A stretch of DNA of 64,000 nt from Amulumruptor sp947039275. Lineage in GTDB: Bacteria; Bacteroidota; Bacteroidia; Bacteroidales; Muribaculaceae. Both the position numbers and the translations under genes were made by a program. Position 1 is the stretch's first letter; every line of letters begins with the position of its first letter. Below, piece after piece: positions 41,303-51,400 of this stretch. The stretch is taken from NCBI GenBank assembly GCA_947039275.1, contig CAMQYL010000007.1:22576-86575 (forward strand), read 5' to 3'. Under the pieces are notes generated by a model. It worked only from the letters and a program-made list of their open reading frames with translations. It did not search any database and was not told where the DNA came from.

Positions 41303-42625
41303 TTATTTTGTGGGGGTGAGGTAGGGGTGGGGCTGGCTGTAGTATTCGAGGACTTTGGCGCGGATGATGTATTCGTAGCGCGACTGGATGGTGGTGGAGC
41401 AGGCGGTGATGTAGTCGGTCTTGGCTTGCTCGTACTCGGTGGCGGTGGCTTTGCCGTAATTGAGCTTGGTGGTCATGGCTTCGAGAGCTGCCTTGGTGGC
41501 GGCTTCGGCTATGGCTGAGGCTTCGGACTTCTTACGGGCGGCTTCTGCCTGATAGTATGCCTGGTTGATGGACTTGTAGAGGTCGTCGGATGCCTGCTCG
41601 AGCTCAAGCTCGGCACGGAGCTTGTCAATCTTGGCGTTGTTGACCGAGTTGCGGGTAGAGAATGCGTCAAACAGGGGCACTGAGAGGGAGAAACCTATGG
41701 CTTCCGCGAGGTTATCACGCATCTGGTGGGCGAAACCGGCGTTGTCAAAGCCCTTGATGTGGGTGTAGCTCGATCCGATGTTGGCTCCGAGCGACAGAGA
41801 GGGCAGATAGCCGCTCTTGGCTATGGAGATGCGGTTTTCGGCTACCTTGATGCCTTGGCGCTTTGCCATGATGGAACTGTTGTGTGTCATCGCCTGGCGG
41901 TACACCTCCTCGGCATCGGGAATGAGCACTCCGAGCTGGTCGAGAGGGGAGAGGGTCATGTCGGTTTCGGGGGAGAGCATCAGCAGCTGCTTGAGGTCGA
42001 GGAGCGACAGGGAGTGGTCGCTCTGGTTGTTGACGAGGGTCACCTGTGCCTGTGCGAGCTGTGACTCTGCCTGTATGAGGTCAAGTTCGGGCGACTTGCC
42101 AGCCTCTACGAGCACTTTCTGTCGGTCAACCTCTACCTGCGACAGCTCAAGCTGCGTCTCTGCCACCTTGACGAGTTCGCCGTTGAGGAGCACTTGCAGG
42201 TATGCCGCGATGACGCGAAGCGATATGTCGTCACGGGCGGCATCGCTCTCCAATAGGAGCTGCTGGAGCGAGAGCTGTGCGCCTTTGAGGGTACGCACAT
42301 TGCGCAGTCCGTCAAAGAGGGGCAGATTGGCGTTGGCACCCCATGAGAAACCTGACGAGTTGCGGCTCACACGGATGTTGTCCTCGGCGACGCTTCGTCC
42401 GAAGTTGAAGTTCTGGTTGGCAGAGCCTGTGACAGTGGGCAGGAACTGGTTCTTTGCCGATGTCACGCTGATTTCGCCTGCCTTGACGTTGTAGTCGGTG
42501 TTCTTGACAGTCAGGTTGTGCTCTATGGCGTAGTCGATGCACTGCTGGAGATTCCATGTCTCAGCTGACACGGATGAAGCGGCTGCCATGGCGGCAGCGA
42601 CACACATAGTTATATAGCGTTTCAT
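41303..42625 (-). CDS. TolC-family outer-membrane efflux protein
   Basis: A 440-residue outer-membrane channel component. The signal peptide is about 1-22 (AAASSVSA), then the TolC-type opening WNLQQCIDYAIEHNLTVKN, long alpha-helical coiled-coil stretches (LLLESDAARDDISLRVIAAYLQVLLNGELVKVAETQLELSQ) and the second internal repeat (VYRQAMTHNSSIMAKRQGIKVAENRISIAKSGYLPSLSL). It closes the five-gene exporter operon and starts 1 bp after the adaptor stop. It would dock with the adaptor and the ABC permeases to span the envelope. Confidence 0.93.
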   Translation of the reverse strand: MKRYITMCVAAAMAAASSVSAETWNLQQCIDYAIEHNLTVKNTDYNVKAGEISVTSAKNQFLPTVTGSANQNFNFGRSVAEDNIRVSRNSSGFSWGANANLPLFDGLRNVRTLKGAQLSLQQLLLESDAARDDISLRVIAAYLQVLLNGELVKVAETQLELSQVEVDRQKVLVEAGKSPELDLIQAESQLAQAQVTLVNNQSDHSLSLLDLKQLLMLSPETDMTLSPLDQLGVLIPDAEEVYRQAMTHNSSIMAKRQGIKVAENRISIAKSGYLPSLSLGANIGSSYTHIKGFDNAGFAHQMRDNLAEAIGFSLSVPLFDAFSTRNSVNNAKIDKLRAELELEQASDDLYKSINQAYYQAEAARKKSEASAIAEAATKAALEAMTTKLNYGKATATEYEQAKTDYITACSTTIQSRYEYIIRAKVLEYYSQPHPYLTPTK

Positions 42626-42626
42626 A

Positions 42627-43757
42627 TTAGTGCATTGGAGGACGTGATGGGTTGTCGTTCTTATCAGATTTCTCCTCTCCGCGGATGCGCTGACCGGTTT
42701 TCACGCCGCTTTTTATCTCTACGTTGAGACCGTCGCTGACACCTACTTCGACCGGTGTACGCTTGAAGTTGTAGGGTGGCAGTGTGTCGGCGGCTACGTA
42801 GACGAAAGTCTTGTTGCCTTCGTATTCTATGACGCTTTCGGGCAGTGTCATCACGTTTGTCGCTCCCTGTAGGATTACAGTGGCGTTGGCACTGTAGCCC
42901 GAACGGAGCTGTGTCTTTCCGTCGGTCGCGATAGAACCTTTGACCTCAAATGAGTTGGCTCCGTTTTCCTCAGTGGCTTTGGGCGAGATGTATTCGATTA
43001 CGGCAGTGGATTTGTAATCGGGCAGAGCACCTATGGAAATTTCCATAGGCATGCCTACGTGCAGTCTGCCTACCTCGGTTTCATCCATCTTGCCTTTGAA
43101 GATGAGCTTGTTCATGTCGGCAAGAGTGGCTACGGTCGTACCATCATTCATCGTGTTTGCCTGGATCACCGAGCTACCCACTTTGACCGGCACATCGAGC
43201 ACAAGACCTGTGATGGTGGCGCGGACGAGGGTGTTGCTTGACTTGGCATTGTCTGCCGACATGCCGTCTTTGACAATCGAGTAGGCATCCTGAGCCGCTT
43301 TCAGCTCCTCACGTGCTTGTGCCAAGGAAGTCTGTGAAGTCTCGTATTCCTCACGGCTGATGACCTTGTTTTGATAGAGCATGGAGTTGCGTTCGTGCTT
43401 AGACTTGACATCTTCAAGGTTGATTTTGGCAGTGTTGACACGTGAGAGTGCGCTTGCAAGTTCGCCTTCCTGGGGCACGACCTTGATTTTGGCGATGACA
43501 TCGCCCTCATTTATCTGGTCGCCAGCCTCGACGAGTATCTCGCTGATGATGCCCGAAATCTGGGGCTTGATGTCGATTTCGTCACGCGGCTCTATTTTTC
43601 CTGTGAGCACCGTGGAGCGTTCGATGTTTCCGGTCACGGGCTGCACCAGCTCATATGTGACCTCCTTGGGTCGTGAATTGAGGAAGAGATAGACAAAAGT
43701 GCCTACGAAGATGAGGGCGACGAGCGACCACAATGCTATTTTCAATACCTTTTTCAT
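42627..43757 (-). CDS. Periplasmic adaptor (HlyD/MacA-type membrane fusion protein)
   Basis: A 376-residue adaptor. An uncleaved N-terminal membrane anchor (about 6-26, IALWSLVALIFVGTFVYLF) is followed by the lipoyl-type half motif (GISEILVEAGDQINEGDVIA), a helical hairpin (about 105-165), the second lipoyl half (ATITGLVLDVPVKVGSSV) and a beta-barrel plus membrane-proximal domain. The tail (SDKNDNPSRPPMH) is charged. MacA-like proteins link a MacB ABC transporter to TolC. It sits between the permease and TolC genes of the operon. Confidence 0.93.
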   Translation of the reverse strand: MKKVLKIALWSLVALIFVGTFVYLFLNSRPKEVTYELVQPVTGNIERSTVLTGKIEPRDEIDIKPQISGIISEILVEAGDQINEGDVIAKIKVVPQEGELASALSRVNTAKINLEDVKSKHERNSMLYQNKVISREEYETSQTSLAQAREELKAAQDAYSIVKDGMSADNAKSSNTLVRATITGLVLDVPVKVGSSVIQANTMNDGTTVATLADMNKLIFKGKMDETEVGRLHVGMPMEISIGALPDYKSTAVIEYISPKATEENGANSFEVKGSIATDGKTQLRSGYSANATVILQGATNVMTLPESVIEYEGNKTFVYVAADTLPPYNFKRTPVEVGVSDGLNVEIKSGVKTGQRIRGEEKSDKNDNPSRPPMH

Positions 43758-43797
43758 TGCAAACTATGGATTGGAACAGTAGTGTAGATGTATTTTA

Positions 43798-45054
43798 TTA
43801 TTTATCGTTGATGGCTTCTATGGGTTTGATATTCATGGCTTTAAGTGCTGGAACTATGCCGGCTGCCGAACCGAGTACAAGAAATAGCAGCAGAATGACC
43901 ACAGCCGTCGTGAATGGCAATTCGAATCCTGCCGCCTTGTAGCCGGGCGTCTCGGTCAGTTTGGTGGTCACCGCCAATGCTATCGAGGCGAACACGATGC
44001 CAGCCGTGCCGGCTATGGTGGTCAGCACCATACTCTCGGAGAGTATCTGCATGATGACATCCTTGGGCTTTGCGCCGAGGGCGCGGCGTATGCCTATCTC
44101 ATGGGTGCGTTCCTTGACGATGATCCACATGATATTGCCCACTCCTATGACACCGGCGAGCAGAGTGCCAGCTCCGACAAACAGTGCCAGCAGCGACAGT
44201 CCCGTAAAGAGCGATTCGCCCATCTCAAACATCTCGGTCACGTCCATCAGCCACATGGCATCCTCGTCCTCGGGGCTGACGTTGGGATGGTTGCCTGTGA
44301 TGATGCGGCGTATGCGCGGCATGAGTTTTGTGGGCGTGTAGCCTTTCTTGACCGTGAAGAGTATGGCATCCACATCCTCGCCGGCATTGTATGCCACCTG
44401 CAGCACGTTGACAGGGATTACCACCGACTGGTCAAGCTGTGCGCCGCCTATCGATGCCTCCGAGGTCTGCGATGCTACGCCCACGGTGAGATAGTAGATG
44501 CCTCCTACATTGACATATTTGCCTAATGGAGAGCCTGTGCCGAACAGTTCTTGTGCCACTTTCTTGCCTAAGACGCAGACTTTTGCCTTGTTGCGCATGT
44601 CTATCTCTGACAGGAAGCGTCCCTCGTTGATGACAGGCTCCATCACTTTGGCGAAGTTCGGTTCAAGTCCTTTGATCTGGGCTGTGGTTGATTTGGTCTC
44701 GTAGCTGATGGGAGCCATGCGGGCTATCGACATGGAGGTTACATCCTCGAGCTGGGGTATATATTTGCGCAGATTTGCGACATCGCGGGTGTTGAGATCC
44801 CAGCTCATGCCCTTGTTGTAGCCGTTGTAGCTCACGGTGGTGCGCCATGCGCTTATGGCACCCATGTTGGTGGCGAGGCCGTCGAAATTGCGCATGACCA
44901 AGTCTTTCGCGCCCTTGGATCCGCCCCAGAGCATGGCAAGCATGGCTGTGCCCCAGAATATGCCGAAAGCGGTCATGAAAGTGCGCGTCTTGTTGCGGGC
45001 GAGTGTCGCTCCGATTTCGCGCCAGTTTTCTATGTCAAACAGTGGGCTTCTCAT
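43798..45054 (-). CDS. MacB-type ABC transporter permease (second of two)
   Basis: About 418 residues. A single N-terminal membrane helix (about 24-45, MTAFGIFWGTAMLAMLWGG) is followed by a large periplasmic MacB-PCD domain (about 60-265) and three C-terminal helices with the FtsX-like signature (ERTHEIGIRRALGAKPKDVIMQI). There is no nucleotide-binding domain; the ATPase is encoded separately two genes upstream. I use ATG 45054 (MRSPLFDIENWREI), 16 bp after the stop of the preceding permease; an in-frame start at 45138 would overlap that gene and lacks similarity to the family start. Confidence 0.9.
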   Translation of the reverse strand: MRSPLFDIENWREIGATLARNKTRTFMTAFGIFWGTAMLAMLWGGSKGAKDLVMRNFDGLATNMGAISAWRTTVSYNGYNKGMSWDLNTRDVANLRKYIPQLEDVTSMSIARMAPISYETKSTTAQIKGLEPNFAKVMEPVINEGRFLSEIDMRNKAKVCVLGKKVAQELFGTGSPLGKYVNVGGIYYLTVGVASQTSEASIGGAQLDQSVVIPVNVLQVAYNAGEDVDAILFTVKKGYTPTKLMPRIRRIITGNHPNVSPEDEDAMWLMDVTEMFEMGESLFTGLSLLALFVGAGTLLAGVIGVGNIMWIIVKERTHEIGIRRALGAKPKDVIMQILSESMVLTTIAGTAGIVFASIALAVTTKLTETPGYKAAGFELPFTTAVVILLLFLVLGSAAGIVPALKAMNIKPIEAINDK

Positions 45055-45070
45055 TCCACAGGGTAGGTGT

Positions 45071-46291
45071 TTATTCGTCGCGCAGAGCCTCGACAGGTTT
45101 GATTTTAAGAGCTTTAAGAGCCGGGAACAGTCCGGCAAGCGAACCGGCTATGATGAGTACCACGGTCACCTGGATGGCAATGGAGATATCCACACCGGGA
45201 TTGGATATCGCCTCGGCATCACGGAACACATAGCCGAGTATGCCGCACACCACTTCGCCGAGGAATATGCCTATGTAGCCGAACAGTGCGGTTATGATGA
45301 TACTTTCGGCGATGATCTGGGTCAGGATGCTGCGGGGCTTGGCTCCGATGGCACGGCGTATGCCTATCTCGTGAGTGCGCTCGCGCACTGACACAAACAT
45401 GATGTTGCTGACACCGACTATGCCCGATATCATGGTCAGCAGACCGATGATCCATACCATCATGTCCATGATGCCCATTACTGACGACATCGACAGAAAC
45501 TGAGTGAAGCGGTTCCATATCCACAGGGCGCTGCGGTCATCGGGAGCGAAGTCGTGGGATGTGCTGAGTGTCTGGCGGATGTCTTGCTCCACATTGTCGC
45601 CGTCAGTCTGGGTGGATACGTTTTTGATGGTGACCTTCAGCTGGTTGATGTCAGGCGAGTCGCCGTTGAGCTTCTTGGCTGTGGTGAAGGGGATAAAGAC
45701 ATTCTCGCGGAAATCGTGATGATAGGTTCCGATGACGAGAAATGACAGTCCGCTTATGTCTACACGGCTGCCGACATATGCTGTGGAGTCAGGACCGAGA
45801 AGTGCGCGGGCTACCTTGACCGGGAGGACTGCCACTTTGCGCACCTCGCGCAGGTCGGCATTGTTGATGAAGCGTCCCGAACGCATCTCCAGGTTGTTGC
45901 CGGCAAGTTCGTCGGGGGTCGCTCCCGTGTAGCCCGATGTGTAGTCGCGGCTGGTGGATATGACTGCCGAGTCGTTGCTGAGGGTGGAGGAGACCATGGC
46001 AATGTGGTCGGGGTTCTCCTTCATCAGCTTGTCTACGTCGGGGTCTTTGAGCTTGATGCGCCGTCCTTCCTTGTATCCGGCATGGGGCTTGCTCGTCATG
46101 CCTCCATGCACCATGATCTGGTCGGTGCCGGTAGACATGAAGCTGTCGTTGAACGAATTGGAGACACCGCGCGACATGCCCAGCAGCACTATGAGCATGA
46201 AGATGCCCCATGACACGGCTATGCCGGTCAGTATGGTGCGGAGCTTGTTGCAGCGCAGGGTCTGCGATATTTCGTGTAGTAGGTCAAACAT
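45071..46291 (-). CDS. MacB-type ABC transporter permease (first of two)
   Basis: 406 residues. N-terminal FDLLHEISQTLRCNKLRTILTGIAVSWGIFML gives the first membrane helix. The periplasmic domain runs to about 265, then three helices contain ERTHEIGIRRAIGAKPRSILTQI, nearly the same motif as in its neighbour. The two permeases are diverged paralogues and would form a heterodimer served by one ATPase. It begins 15 bp after the ATPase stop codon. Confidence 0.9.
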   Translation of the reverse strand: MFDLLHEISQTLRCNKLRTILTGIAVSWGIFMLIVLLGMSRGVSNSFNDSFMSTGTDQIMVHGGMTSKPHAGYKEGRRIKLKDPDVDKLMKENPDHIAMVSSTLSNDSAVISTSRDYTSGYTGATPDELAGNNLEMRSGRFINNADLREVRKVAVLPVKVARALLGPDSTAYVGSRVDISGLSFLVIGTYHHDFRENVFIPFTTAKKLNGDSPDINQLKVTIKNVSTQTDGDNVEQDIRQTLSTSHDFAPDDRSALWIWNRFTQFLSMSSVMGIMDMMVWIIGLLTMISGIVGVSNIMFVSVRERTHEIGIRRAIGAKPRSILTQIIAESIIITALFGYIGIFLGEVVCGILGYVFRDAEAISNPGVDISIAIQVTVVLIIAGSLAGLFPALKALKIKPVEALRDE

Positions 46292-46306
46292 CTGAGTGTC
46301 GCTTGG

Positions 46307-46969
46307 TCAGGATACTATGAGTCCGTCAGATATGCGTATGATGCGGTTGGTCTGCTCGCCTACGCCAGGGTCATGGGTCACTATGACTATGGTCATGCCC
46401 TCGTCATTGAGCTGGCGGAACACGCTCATCACCTCCTTGGATGTCTTGGAGTCAAGGGCTCCCGTAGGTTCGTCGGCAAGGATGATCGACGGCTGCGTGA
46501 TGAGCGAGCGCGCTATGGCTACACGCTGCTTCTGACCACCTGACAGTTCTCCGGGGAGATGGTGGGCGCGGTCGGCAAGACCCATGCGCTCGAGCTGCTC
46601 CATGGCGAGGGCGTTGCGTTTCTTGCGTGACACGCCCTGATAGAAGAGCGGCAGAGCCACATTTTCCACGGCGTTCTTGTAGCTGATGAGGTTGAACGAC
46701 TGGAACACGAAGCCTATCATCTTGTTACGCAATTCGGCTGCCTGGTTCTCGTTGAGGTCGCGGATCAACACACCGTCAAGATGGTACTCGCCGGTGTCAT
46801 AGTTGTCAAGTATGCCGAGGATATTGAGCAGGGTGGATTTGCCTGAGCCTGACGCACCCATGATTGATACGAGTTCCCCTTTCTCGATACCGAGATTTAT
46901 GCCTTTGAGCACGTGGAGAGGCACTGCCCCGGGATAGGTCTTGTTGATATCTTTTAGCTCGATTATCAT
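46307..46969 (-). CDS. ABC transporter ATP-binding protein (MacB/LolD type)
   Basis: 220 residues, the full ABC ATPase core: Walker A GASGSGKSTLL near 38-48, Q-loop FVFQSFNLIS, signature LSGGQKQRVAIA, Walker B ILADEPTGALD and the H-loop VTHDP. This is the MacB/LolD subgroup that powers mechanotransmission across the periplasm rather than substrate flux through the membrane. ATG 46969 (MIIELKDINKTYPG) is the family start; upstream in-frame codons overlap the promoter. First gene of the five-gene exporter operon. Confidence 0.95.
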   Translation of the reverse strand: MIIELKDINKTYPGAVPLHVLKGINLGIEKGELVSIMGASGSGKSTLLNILGILDNYDTGEYHLDGVLIRDLNENQAAELRNKMIGFVFQSFNLISYKNAVENVALPLFYQGVSRKKRNALAMEQLERMGLADRAHHLPGELSGGQKQRVAIARSLITQPSIILADEPTGALDSKTSKEVMSVFRQLNDEGMTIVIVTHDPGVGEQTNRIIRISDGLIVS

Positions 46970-47020
46970 TGCTTGTGATGATGGTTTTCTTGTTAGATGC
47001 ACCAAGTGCATAGATAGTTG

Positions 47021-47028
47021 CAAAATTA
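47021..47028 (-). promoter_or_regulatory. -7 box of the exporter operon
   Basis: Minus-strand TAATTTTG followed by C, 52 bp before the ATPase start. No -33 match at 19-21 bp. An AT-rich divergent intergenic region separates it from the RsbW-like gene. Confidence 0.5.
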
Positions 47029-47188
47029 GATAAAAATATTCAAGGACGATGTTTAAACATGCTTTATGAGTGTGTAATATTGTGAAATATTGATGTTTCC
47101 AAAACTAATATGATGCCGTAATGTTGTAACATCAGAAGCATTAATGGCAATTTGTCACTATACTACTACAAAGAAAGGAACGTAAATT

Positions 47189-47728
47189 ATGGACAATGAA
47201 ATGACAGGCTGCTCCGGCTCAGTGGAGGCGGTGGAGCTTAACATCAACAACGTCTTGGGCGAGTCAGTGTCCCTCTATCCTTTTATACAGCAGCTCGGCA
47301 GGAGGCTGGAGCTGTCGCAGGAGATGATAAGCTCCATGGTCATCGCCATAGAGGAGCAGGTGCTCAATCTGATCAGATATGCTTATCCGCGAGGAGAGGA
47401 GGGCTCGATTACACTCAAGGCTTGCTGGCGAAAAGCCACGCAGACCCTTAAATTCTCTCTTATCGACCACGGCGTGGCATACAATCCCAAGGAGGCTGAC
47501 CATGCCGTCACCCGGGTGGATAGGCCGCTGGGGGCGATGGGCATAAACCTGCTCAGCCAGCTGATGGATACGGTGGACTATGTGCGCCGCGCAGGCTCCA
47601 ATGTGCTTGAATTCTCCAAACGTATGGTACATTACGGGATCGCGCACCACGACACGCCTCCAAAATCAATGGATTTTTCCCTCGCAGGTCAAGGCATAGA
47701 TGCCGAAGACTTCGGCGAAGAACTGTAA
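47189..47728 (+). CDS. RsbW-like anti-sigma factor / serine kinase (HATPase_c_2)
   Basis: A 179-residue GHKL-fold ATPase. The N-box (AIEEQVLNLIRYAY), G1 box (LIDHGVAYNPKEAD) and G2 region (LGAMGINLLSQLMDTV) are all present, as in SpoIIAB/RsbW proteins that bind a sigma factor or phosphorylate an STAS-domain partner. No anti-anti-sigma or sigma gene lies beside it, so the partner is encoded elsewhere. The 3' tail of about 30 residues (PPKSMDFSLAGQGIDAEDFGEEL) is an acidic extension. An AAGGA purine stretch 10 bp before the ATG is one of the few SD-like sites in the window. Confidence 0.8.
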   Translation: MDNEMTGCSGSVEAVELNINNVLGESVSLYPFIQQLGRRLELSQEMISSMVIAIEEQVLNLIRYAYPRGEEGSITLKACWRKATQTLKFSLIDHGVAYNPKEADHAVTRVDRPLGAMGINLLSQLMDTVDYVRRAGSNVLEFSKRMVHYGIAHHDTPPKSMDFSLAGQGIDAEDFGEEL

Positions 47729-47830
47729 CCCCGCACAGGATATTCCCCCATCTTACGAATCCGCAGTTTCGTGCGGTTAGTGCAGGGACATGCCGCAAAG
47801 CAGTTAACTTGAGCAGATATGATACTATAT

Positions 47831-48057
47831 CGACCCCAGCGGGGTCGTATATATTAGGCATGGGTCATACAAGCCTTGGGCTTGGCTGACCCATGTTCCG
47901 TCACGCATCCCCCCTGAATCCGCCTCCAGCGGAGGCGCACCCCATCCGCCAAGGTGCGCCGCCTACAGCGGCGTAAGATTGTTGGGTGTCGGCTGTACAG
48001 TGGTCTGGCTGACCTACTGCCAGACCACTGCCTAACATGTGTGCCTCCGATGGAGGC
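47831..48057 (+). repeat. Five-hairpin intergenic element, copy 3
   Basis: Same order as copy 2, but the first hairpin is CGACCCCAGCGGGGTCG (47831-47847). The CATGGGTCA/TGACCCATG arms replace copy 2's CAGGGGTCA/TGACCCCTG, and GTGGTCTGG/CCAGACCAC replaces GTGGTCAGG/CCTGACCAC. These are paired changes on both sides of the stems. CCGCCTCCAGCGGAGGCGG-type and GCGCCGCCTACAGCGGCG hairpins lie between. A degenerate GACATGCC arm is visible just before it, near 47782. Confidence 0.88.
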
Positions 48058-48164
48058 TGTTGAGAATCAGAGTGTTGACGTTGATAGTCAGCTGGTTAAC
48101 GGAGGGTGGTTCTGCAACACCCTCCGCTTTCTGCCGCATTTGAAAATGCATCGTTTGATGGGCG

Positions 48165-48187
48165 GACATGCCACGGCATGTCCCTAC
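48165..48187 (-). repeat. Single GACATGCC-type palindromic arm
   Basis: Right-hand form with a GCCACGGC core, 49 bp before the next full pair. The unpaired state may be a remnant of an older pair. Confidence 0.75.
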
Positions 48188-48235
48188 TACTGGTCAATCT
48201 TTCAAGTTGCTATTCTGACACCTCTTATGACTGTT

Positions 48236-48319
48236 GTAGGGACATGCCATGGCATGTCTACGTTGCATGGCATCTACAATTATCACGCAGTGGGCTGACA
48301 TGCCATGGCATGTCCCTAC
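48236..48319. repeat. Inverted pair of GACATGCC palindromic arms
   Basis: Arms 48236-48258 and 48297-48319, 38 bp apart. The right flank (ACATTGTACGATTCGG) is the inverse of the left flank of the pair at 432-504, showing shared sequence beyond the arms. The flanking TCTGCAACACCCTCC also recurs at about 19770 and 48110. Confidence 0.88.
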
Positions 48320-48374
48320 AACATTGTACGATTCGGATTTCTGCAACACCCTCCTGACGAATCTCTTGCATGAC

Positions 48375-48421
48375 CAAAAAATGAAGTAGGGGCGCGGTCA
48401 CTTGGTGACTGCGCCCCTACT
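48375..48421 (-). terminator. Terminator of the first amylase gene
   Basis: Stem AGTAGGGGCGCGGTCAC (48385-48401) against GTGACTGCGCCCCTACT (48405-48421). On the minus strand it is followed by TTCATTTTTT. 33 bp after the amylase stop codon. Confidence 0.85.
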
Positions 48422-48454
48422 GTGGGTATCAAGGATGCTGATCCGTGTGGCGGA

Positions 48455-51400
48455 TTAGCGGTTGAGCATTACTTTCTGGCCTTCAACTACGTAGAAACCG
48501 TTTGCGAGGGTCTCGATGGTGTTGACGCCGGGATAGAGGTTGATCATGTGACGCTGGCCTGTGAGCGAGGTGATGCCGATGGTGGTCTGCTGCTCGCTGT
48601 AGATTACCAGCTGTCCGCCGATCACACGGATGTCAAGGTGGTTGGCACTCATGTCAGAGAATACGTCACCTGTAGAGGACATCTGGCCGAATTTGCCTCC
48701 GAAATTGTAGATACCGTTAGGCTCAAATTTGAGGTCTGCTGTCTGACCGCCGTTGCCGTTGAAGATGATGTTCTCAGGAGCGGTCTCAGAGTCGATTGTA
48801 ATCATCCAGCCAGGCATGCCGTTGATGGTAGTGGTGGTCATTGCCTTTCCGGGCCATGCACCGAGATGTTGTGTCTCTCCGGTCCATACGTAGCAGTTTA
48901 CGGGATTCCATGTCACGCTTGAGTCCTGGAAATAAACGGTGTATCCAGAGGTAACGGGAGGAGTAGGAACGTCAGACTTGGTGTAGGTGAACGTCTGGAC
49001 GTTGCTTTCGCCGTCCTTCTCTACATATGTCTTGAGGGTTGTTGTCTCGGTGAATGTCAGCGGTGCGCTGTAGGTGTCTGACGATGCACTGGGCTGGCTG
49101 CCGTCAAGGGTGTAGTGGATGGCTGTGCCGGCTGGGTTGACGGTCAGGGTAACCTTGATGCTCTCGCTGAAGGTTGTGCCGCTTGCGGGCGAAGCCTTTA
49201 CAGTGGGCTTGGTGGGACCTGGCTGCGGGTCAATGTTGAGCTTGGTAGCGTTCGCGCCGCCGTCATATTCATAATATACGCTCTCGGTGATGCCGGTGAT
49301 GTCGCCGGTCTGCTGCGAGCCGTTGTTAAAGATGATGTTGACGCTCTCGGCATCGGCGCAGTCGAAGTAGTAGAATTCCTGTCCGTTGACAGTGGTGGTC
49401 TGTGTCATAGCCTTGCCTGGCCATCCGCCGTTGAGCTCCTGCTTGGGGCTGTCAGTCCATACATAGAGGTTGGGAGCAGAAGCAGCCTTGCAGAAGATGG
49501 TGATTACTGCGTTGGGGTCGGCTTTTTTGTAGGTTACAGAACCATTAGCGTTGCCTTCCTTGCCGGTTGCTGTCCAGCTGACGGTCACAGTCTCGCCGTA
49601 GTTCATGCCTTCACCTACTGTGAATGTCTTGGACTGTCCCTGGGTGATGGTCATTTCTGACTGGTTGCCAACCTTGATAGTACCTGAGGTAGCACCTGCT
49701 GTCAGTGTAGCTGTGACAGTGAGGGTCTCGGTCTTGAAGCTGCCGCCGTTGGGGCTGAATGTCATGCCTACGCTCTCGTCGATTGCATCTTCTTTAGTAT
49801 AGAAGAAGTCTGCACCCGGGTCTGTGGCTGTAGGATTGCCGCCGTGAGCCACGGGACTGCTTGCATACATGAATTTGCCATCCTCTACGACCTTGCCGCC
49901 GGTCCATCCTTTGACGAGTACGCGGAGCTGGCCCTGTCCCTTGGGAGCGTCGACGGTGATTGAACCGCCGCCATTGTAGGTCTTACCAGTTACGATGTCG
50001 GTGTATGTGCCAGCGGGTACATCGGTGAAAGTGGCACCGCCGTTGACTGCTACGAGAGCGTAGCTGTCTTTGTAGGCACGCTTGAATGCCCAGCCGCCGT
50101 TGGCAGAACAGCCGTCGAATGTGTACTGACCCTTACGGAGGGCGGGGACAGCAGCGCGGATCTTGTTGAGCTGCTGGATGTGGTGAGCGAGGTCGCCTTT
50201 AAGAGTCTGAGCTACCTGGCCGCTTGCTGTATATTCGCCGAAGTCGGTGGCTTTTACGTCACCTTCGAGGTAGTGGCCGAAGTAAGCGCGTCCGGTCATG
50301 TTGAGCTGTGTGCCCATGCCGTCGTCGATGATGGCACCCTTCATGAATTCTACCTCAGAGCCGTAGTAGAGGCAGGGGATGCCACGGAAGGTGAACATCC
50401 ATGAGAGGTTTTCTGCCCACTGCGCGGTGCCGCCATTGAAACGGATACCGTCGTTAGGACCGGGAGAATAGTCGTGTGAATCTACGTATACCACATTGAA
50501 TGAGGCATCGTTATAATAGTTGTCCTGACTGAACAGACCGTAGATGGAGCTTACGCTGCTGAAGCTGTAGTGGACGGGGAAGTCGATTACATTGAAGCCT
50601 GATGACTGTGAGTAGTCGGGTTCATGCCACTGACCGTTTTGCATCCATACGTTGTTTGAGCGCGGCTTGTCCTTGGTGTCCTTTTCGCAGACTGCCATGG
50701 GACCTACGGGAGTGTCGTGTCCTTCGGGGAGTGTCTGGGCTTTCCACCATGCGGGGTCACCGTTAAACTCGTCAAGCAGCGACTGGTCAGACTTCCAGGT
50801 ATAGAAGTAGCTTGACAGGTTAGGCTGGTCACGATATACGACAGATCCCTGGAAACGCTGGCAGCACTCGCCGAACATGTAGAAGTCGATGCCGTTGAGG
50901 CGCTTGCTGCGTACCTCGGGACGGTTAGCGATTTCGTGGAACTGAGGTATGAATTGCTTGTTGAAAGTCAGAGGCGAGATATGACCGGTGGTGTCGATAC
51001 GGAACGCGTCAACGCCCATCTCGATGAACTTGCCGTAGCAGTCCACTACATACTGGGCTACATAGTCGTTTTCAGTATTGAGGTCCACGCAGTCACCTGC
51101 TATCTGACCCCACCAGCGGTTGGGAAGGTCCCAGTTCCAGCCTGTGCCGTAGTGGTGGTAGTAGTTGTTGGGCTCGTATTGGGGATTCTTGAAATATTTC
51201 CAACGGGCAGGATACTGCTCCTCGTTGGGGTCAAGGTCCCAGTAGCTTGCGCCGCCGAGGCGTTCGTTGTCGGGCATCATACATGCCTCGATATTTGCCT
51301 GGTTGCGGATATTCTGGTTACGTGTGAAGAGAGGGTTGAGTTTTGCTTCGCCGAAGTTGCCTGTGTGCTGGAGCACCACGTCAAGGACGATTTTCATGCC

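Noticed and set aside
45055..45138. Longer start for the second permease, overlapping the previous gene
   Set aside because: The extra residues do not resemble MacB starts, and ATG 45054 gives normal operon spacing of 16 bp.
47831..48319. Clustered repeats considered as a CRISPR array
   Set aside because: Units differ from one another, spacing is irregular, repeats are in both orientations and there are no cas genes.
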